A stretch of 56,059 nucleotides of DNA from HGM04593 sp045634305 (GTDB taxonomy: Bacteria > Bacteroidota > Bacteroidia > Bacteroidales > Bacteroidaceae). The first letter of the stretch is position 1; the number at the start of each line of letters is the position of its first letter. The notes beneath the pieces are model-generated. The model had not been told where the DNA came from, did no database searches, and was given only the letters and a program-made list of their open reading frames with translations. Both the position numbers and the translations under genes were made by a program. The stretch spans positions 1 through 56,059 of the forward strand of contig JAZQZZ010000023.1 of assembly GCA_045634305.1 (NCBI GenBank), written 5' to 3'. Shown here one piece after another: positions 52,612-56,059 of the stretch.

Positions 52612-53292
52612 ATGAAAGAAAAGACTGAAACCACAGCTAAGAAAGAGATTCCGCAAGTGCGGAGCAACGAATATGTGCCGTCATTCATCGGGCAGTATCT
52701 GCTCATCCTGTTAATGCTGCTTACATCAATCTGTTTCGACACATCGGCACAGGGTAAAAAGATGACCCGCAGTGAAAAGGAGGCAGCATGGCGCGCCGAG
52801 CGCCTGCGCAAGCGCGCTGCCGAGGAGAGGATTGAGATTCACAACGACTCGGTACAGTACCTGCAGGCCATTGCAGCACTGAAGGGCGGCTCATGGGCAT
52901 TGGAGGCATCGAACGTCACGTTCAACAATGGAGCGAGCAACTTTGTCACCGAGAGTACCAACTTCGTCTCGGTCAACAACGGAACGGCAACGGTGCAGAC
53001 AGCACTGGACAACAGCAACATCTACTCGCCCAACGGACTTGGCGGTGTAACGCTTACCGGCCGGGTGGGCAACGAGGAGATGACGGTTGACCGCTATGGC
53101 AACATCCACTACAACTTCGGGATATATGGCAGCGAAATTTCAGCAACCGTGAACGTCATACTGTCGGCCGGCAGCAACCAGGCGACAGCAACCGTAAATC
53201 CCAACTACAACAACAGCAGCATGACAATGAGCGGATACATATACCCCTATGGTAATGCGGGAATAATTGAAGGAACAAGCGGTTACTACTGA
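52612..53292 (+). CDS. DUF4251 protein, stop codon followed by open frame
   Basis: 226 residues to the TGA at 53290-53292. An unusual long polar N-terminus (1-25) precedes a hydrophobic segment YLLILLMLLTSICFDTSAQG, a membrane anchor or signal. Then a charged segment TRSEKEAAWRAERLRKRAAEER and the beta-rich DUF4251 fold (SVQYLQAIAALKGGSWALEASNVTF to GYIYPYGNAGIIEG). Its function is unknown. The frame continues without another stop for 75 codons into a proline-rich stretch, and the terminator follows only after that. So the TGA may be read through or be a nonsense mutation. It is divergent from the GH43-nagB pair. Confidence 0.82.
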   Translation: MKEKTETTAKKEIPQVRSNEYVPSFIGQYLLILLMLLTSICFDTSAQGKKMTRSEKEAAWRAERLRKRAAEERIEIHNDSVQYLQAIAALKGGSWALEASNVTFNNGASNFVTESTNFVSVNNGTATVQTALDNSNIYSPNGLGGVTLTGRVGNEEMTVDRYGNIHYNFGIYGSEISATVNVILSAGSNQATATVNPNYNNSSMTMSGYIYPYGNAGIIEGTSGYY

Positions 53293-53520
53293 CTGACAAA
53301 TGACACCCCACCGGCCTGGCTATGGTATGCACCACTGCACTATCGCCCCGTGGTGCGTCCAATGCCACCGCCGCCACCCCGTCCTGTTCCACGTCCGCCA
53401 ACTGTTTCACCTCCGGGATTCGGTGGTTCACGGCCTCCCGGCTTTGGTGGAGGCAACAGCCGTCCACCGGGGTTTGGCGGGCAAGGCGGACAAACCAGAC
53501 CGCCGGGGTTTACAAGATAA
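53293..53520 (+). other. in-frame proline-rich continuation of the DUF4251 gene
   Basis: 75 codons plus TAA, in the same frame as the preceding gene. The predicted peptide begins LTNDTPPAWLWYAPLHYRPV, then MPPPPPRPVPRPP, then four PPGF copies (three as PPGFGG) ending in TRPPGFTR. The biased composition and short repeats look like real protein sequence, not random frame. The TAA overlaps the start of the terminator stem. This is either the C-terminal tail of the DUF4251 protein behind an internal TGA, or a separate small proline-rich protein starting at the ATG at 53362. Confidence 0.55.
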
Positions 53521-53558
53521 AAAGTTGGAACGCAGAAATTCTGCGTTCCAACTTTTTT
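53519..53558. terminator. bidirectional terminator
   Basis: Near-perfect palindrome: AAAAAGTTGGAACGCAGAA and its complement around one A, with T-runs on either strand. It lies between the DUF4251 gene (plus) and the HTH gene (minus, stop at 53560). Confidence 0.88.
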
Positions 53559-53559
53559 A

Positions 53560-53760
53560 TCAATCTTCATCGTCCAACATAAAGATATCCTCTACCGGTT
53601 TCTCAAAAACGTGTGCCATTTTCAACGCCAACACTGTAGAAGGCACAAACTTGCCGCTCTCAATGGCGTTTATGGTCTGACGGCTGACACCAATGGCATC
53701 GGCCAACTGCTGCTGTGTCATACGCACCTCTGCGCGCTCCACCCTAATTCTGTTCTTCAT
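53560..53760 (-). CDS. XRE-family helix-turn-helix regulator
   Basis: 66 residues, single domain. Cro/CI-type HTH: MKNRIRVERAEVRMTQQQLADAIGVSRQTINAIESGKFVPSTVLALKMAHVF, then a short acidic end (VEDIFMLDDED). The pattern fits the small repressors that often accompany a membrane protein in Bacteroidetes. It overlaps the membrane protein gene by 17 nt at its start, so it is translated from the same message. It is a likely autoregulator: two palindromes cover the promoter of the pair. Confidence 0.93.
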   Translation of the reverse strand: MKNRIRVERAEVRMTQQQLADAIGVSRQTINAIESGKFVPSTVLALKMAHVFEKPVEDIFMLDDED

Positions 53761-54143
53761 CTTTCATCTCTTTATTTAAACGCCACATGCGATAGCGGAA
53801 AACAATCATGAAAACAAACAATATTGTAAACATGTTGTAAATCATTACATACAGGAAGTCCAATCCGTAGACGAACAACGAGCACACAATTAGCACTGCA
53901 TAACTGATGTAAAGTGCCACGAGCAATGAGTTCAAACGAAGCTGACGGACCATCTCGTCCTCAATTTTCTCCCGTGAACAGGTCACGAGCATTGCACCCA
54001 ATATAGTGCCAATGATGGCAATATTGTTCACAAGAGAACTGCCGTAGTCTGAAGCCATCGTGTATATGCCAAACGCAACACCTATGGCCAACACACACCA
54101 GCCCCATTTTTTTGAAACTGTACGGAAAAAGCAATGTTTTCAT
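53744..54143 (-). CDS. small membrane protein, frameshifted
   Basis: The intact part (53744-54094, GTG start) encodes 116 residues with four membrane segments (LAIGVAFGIYTMASDYG, VNNIAIIGTILGAMLVTC, LLVALYISYAVLIVCSLFVYGLDFLYVMIYN) and a basic C-terminus. Its usual N-terminus is found upstream in another frame: ATG at 54143 gives MKTLLFPYSFKK, then seven A (T7 at 54107-54113) and a shift. Removing one A yields MKTLLFPYSFKKWGWCVLAIG, continuous with the intact part. So it is a frameshift mutation, a phase-variable homopolymer or a sequencing error. It is paired with the XRE regulator in one operon. Function unknown. Confidence 0.75.
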
Positions 54144-54179
54144 AAAGATACATTTTAAGAAATTAAACAAATCTTATAA

Positions 54180-54227
54180 GTATTCGAATACACCGCAAAT
54201 GTAATGCATACTTTACATATAGACAAA
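54180..54227 (-). promoter_or_regulatory. promoter with operator-like palindromes for the HTH/membrane pair
   Basis: On the minus strand: TTTG (54224-54227), 20 nt, TACATTTG (54196-54203), an excellent promoter. A 12-bp palindrome GTATTCGAATAC (54180-54191) lies at the predicted transcript start. An inverted repeat ATGTAA-N8-TTACAT (54199-54218) overlaps the -7 element and spacer. These positions are typical of repressor operators and suggest autoregulation by the XRE protein. The rest of the spacer to 54433 shows nothing further. Confidence 0.65.
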
Positions 54228-54433
54228 TGTTTTTGACATTATTTTCAACAACAAATCAAATTCACGCAAATTATGTGCACTACCTACTGCAAAAAATACA
54301 GCTCAATAATATCATCGTGAGCACTGTCAAAGAATCTCTACAACAGCAAACGGGATGTCTCCACTACGGCCGACATGAGAACTGCGCGTTTTTTTTCAGA
54401 ATGTAGGTAAATAATGTGAGTTCGATATAATTC

Positions 54434-54474
54434 TAAAAAAATTAAAGGTCGCGTGCGTGCACGCGTCCTTTAAT
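54434..54474 (-). terminator. terminator of yebC
   Basis: On the minus strand, TTAAAGGACGCGTGC and GCACGCGACCTTTAA form a stem with a short loop, followed by seven T. It lies 18 nt after the yebC stop. Confidence 0.88.
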
Positions 54475-54491
54475 ATAAACAAGTCCCTGAA

Positions 54492-55217
54492 TTACTCTTC
54501 AACAGGCTTCATATTTGTATACACATTCTGAACGTCATCGTCCTCCTCAAGGCGCTCAACAATCTTGTCGATTGTAGCACGCTGCTCGTCGGTAACGTCT
54601 TTCAGGTCGTTAGGGATACGTGTAAACTCACTACCTGTAATCTCAAAGCCCTTCTCCTCGAGTGCCTTCTGGATTGCACCGAAAGACTTTGGATCGCCAT
54701 AGATGGTGATTTCATTCTCCTCCTCGTCATACTCCTCTTCTACACCGTAGTCAATGAGGTCGAGAATCAGCTCGTCCATGTCAAGGTCGTCCTTCTTTGT
54801 GAATGTAAACACGCTTTTCTGTGTGAACATGAAGTCAAGGCTACCCTGTGTACCCAATGTACCGCCGAATTTGTTGAAGACAGCGCGTACGTTTGCAACG
54901 GTACGTGTGGTGTTGTCGGTTGCAGCATCTACAAAGATTGCAATACCGAAAGGACCGTAGCCCTCGTATGGTACCTCCTTGTAATCCTTCTGATCCTTAC
55001 CCATCGCGTTCTTGATAGCACGCTCGATGTTGTCCTTTGGCATGTTCTCGCGCTTAGCGTTGGCAATGATAGCGCGCAAGTGAGAGTTTGTATCGGGGTC
55101 GGGACCGCCTGCCTTAACGGCAATTGCAATCTGTTTACCAACACGGGTGAAAACACGTGCCATGTTACCCCATCTTTTCAATTTCGCAGCTTTACGGTAT
55201 TCAAAAGCTCTACCCAT
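54492..55217 (-). CDS. yebC: YebC/PmpR-family regulator or ribosome-associated factor
   Basis: 241 residues, standard length. The opening MGRAFEYRKAAKLKRWGNMARVFTRVGKQI is the family signature (usual form: RxxKKxxRAK). Then DPDTNSHLRAIIANAKRENMPKDNIERAIKNA, YEGYGPFGIAIFVDAATDNTTRTVANVRAVFNKFGGTLGTQGSLDFMF, and a C-terminal acidic domain. The family was described as transcription regulators, and more recently as factors that relieve ribosome stalling. It starts 39 nt after pheT and may be co-transcribed with it. Confidence 0.95.
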   Translation of the reverse strand: MGRAFEYRKAAKLKRWGNMARVFTRVGKQIAIAVKAGGPDPDTNSHLRAIIANAKRENMPKDNIERAIKNAMGKDQKDYKEVPYEGYGPFGIAIFVDAATDNTTRTVANVRAVFNKFGGTLGTQGSLDFMFTQKSVFTFTKKDDLDMDELILDLIDYGVEEEYDEEENEITIYGDPKSFGAIQKALEEKGFEITGSEFTRIPNDLKDVTDEQRATIDKIVERLEEDDDVQNVYTNMKPVEE

Positions 55218-55256
55218 AGTAAAAAATTATTTTAGATTATTATTTATTTATCAAAG

Positions 55257-56059
55257 TTAACGTTGTACAGCACCCAAACGCTTCTGGAAATTCTCCATCA
55301 GGCGAGCCATTGTCTTGTCGATAACCTTATCGTTGAGTGTCTGGTTGTCGTCCTGAAGAACAAAACTTACAGCATAGCTCTTCTTGCCCTCTTCAAGGTT
55401 CTTGCCTTCGTAAACGTCGAACAGTGTAACAGCCTTAAGAAGTTTTTTCTCGGTCTCGCGTGCCACCTGCTCAATCTGTGCGAATGTAACATTCTTGTCA
55501 ATGAGCAATGCAAGGTCGCGCTTAACGGCAGGATACTTGCTTATTTCGGCATAACCGATTTTAGCATTCTTCACAGCCTTCATAAGCTCAGTCCAGTTAA
55601 TGTCGGCATAGAGGACTTCACTCTCGATGTCGAAACGCTTGGTAACCTTCTTGCGCAAGATACCCAACTGTGCAACAACTTTCTTATTGTTTTGTGCCTG
55701 AACCTGTATAGCAGCTGAGAAAATATCATCGCTGAATGTAGTTACAAGGCGCATTCCTGGCTTGAAACCAAGACGGTCGAAGATATGCTCTACAACAGCC
55801 TTCAGGTCATACACCGACAACTGACGACCCTGTTCAATCCACGATGCCGCAACATTGTTGCCGGTCATCCACAAACCTAAGTGATAGTTCTCGCTGTATG
55901 GACTTAGAATTTTCTCTTCAACGCGTTTGTCGGCATCGAAGCGATATGTGTTTCCAAACTCAAAGAAGCTCAAATCAGTGAATTTGCGGTTGATGTTACG
56001 TTGCAGACTCTCAAGACCACCGAACAGGATTGTCTGACGGAGGACATTAAGGTCGTTGC
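55257..56059 (-). CDS. pheT: phenylalanyl-tRNA synthetase beta subunit, C-terminal part
   Basis: The frame is open to the window edge, so only about the last 267 codons are visible; the N-terminus (tRNA-binding, B3/B4 editing) lies beyond 56059. Visible are the B6/B7 catalytic-like core (NVLRQTILFGGLESL, FFEFGNTYRF, ILSPYSENYHLGLWMTGN) and the C-terminal anticodon-binding FDX-ACB domain: AEISKYPAVKRDLALLIDKNVTF, KAVTLFDVYEGKNLEEGKKSYAVSFVLQ, and ENFQKRLGAVQR at the end. No ambiguity about the family. Confidence 0.95.
   Translation of the reverse strand, partial: NDLNVLRQTILFGGLESLQRNINRKFTDLSFFEFGNTYRFDADKRVEEKILSPYSENYHLGLWMTGNNVAASWIEQGRQLSVYDLKAVVEHIFDRLGFKPGMRLVTTFSDDIFSAAIQVQAQNNKKVVAQLGILRKKVTKRFDIESEVLYADINWTELMKAVKNAKIGYAEISKYPAVKRDLALLIDKNVTFAQIEQVARETEKKLLKAVTLFDVYEGKNLEEGKKSYAVSFVLQDDNQTLNDKVIDKTMARLMENFQKRLGAVQR

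Noticed and set aside
53290..53292. TGA recoding (alternative genetic code)
   Set aside because: TGA is used as a normal stop elsewhere, e.g. at 7416-7418 and 4359-4361, so only a local event is possible.
53340..53570. Gly/Pro-rich minus-strand open frame
   Set aside because: Mirror of the PPGF repeats on the plus strand; it runs through the terminator and into the HTH gene end.

Overview
The window is a chromosomal segment of a Bacteroidales bacterium (order-level call; Prevotella/Bacteroides-like, genus not decidable from the sequence). The signs are Bacteroidetes-type promoters (TTTG, 19-21 nt, TAnnTTTG), lipoprotein signals ending in S-C, Bacteroidales families (DUF4296, DUF4251, DUF4919, TamL, PCMD-like surface protein), an APH-RapZ fusion and secreted proteins ending in a GIYIVNGKK-type tail. 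Most of it is ordinary core genome. No rRNA, transposase, integrase or CRISPR array was seen. There are two tRNAs, His(GTG) and Lys(CTT).

Layout. 1-4.6 kb: the 3' part of a GH20 hexosaminidase, an orphan C-terminal tail, an AT-rich gene for an HExxH/coiled-coil protein, and another orphan tail. 4.6-13.4 kb (mostly minus strand): radical SAM protein and AraC regulator; GDPD lipoprotein, aminopeptidase P, ATP-grasp-like protein and TonB-like protein; tRNA-His; tyrS and a WalJ-like hydrolase. 13.4-23.7 kb: tamL divergent from a SpoU methyltransferase; the minus-strand run ileS, dksA-like, lspA, DUF4296 and a 68-aa protein; the APH-RapZ fusion. 23.8-27.5 kb: a 1214-aa surface protein with four Ig-like repeats. 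27.8-37.1 kb (plus strand): gdhA, AmpG-like MFS, BadF-type sugar kinase, FKBP, fabD, GH13, DUF4919, lrgAB. 37.2-41.8 kb: tRNA-Lys, HAD protein, umuDC, zinc-ribbon coiled-coil protein, Nif3. 42.0-46.9 kb: a lone AT-rich gene for a 1605-aa HSP90-like ATPase plus SF1 helicase. 47.1-56.1 kb: malY-type lyase, orphan ABC ATPase and S37-like peptidase; nagB with a GH43-like lipoprotein; a DUF4251 protein with an in-frame proline-rich continuation; an HTH/membrane-protein pair behind a promoter covered by palindromes; yebC; and the end of pheT.

The strongest candidate for an undescribed system is the solitary GHKL-ATPase/SF1-helicase fusion at 42069-46886. It looks like a single-gene genome-defence or nucleic-acid-conflict island between core genes. 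A second accessory candidate is the HExxH/coiled-coil protein at 2877-4361, which lies between two orphan secretion-tail fragments. Smaller points of interest are the broken or recoded reading frames at 53290 and 54107-54113, and the operator-like palindromes at 54180-54218.
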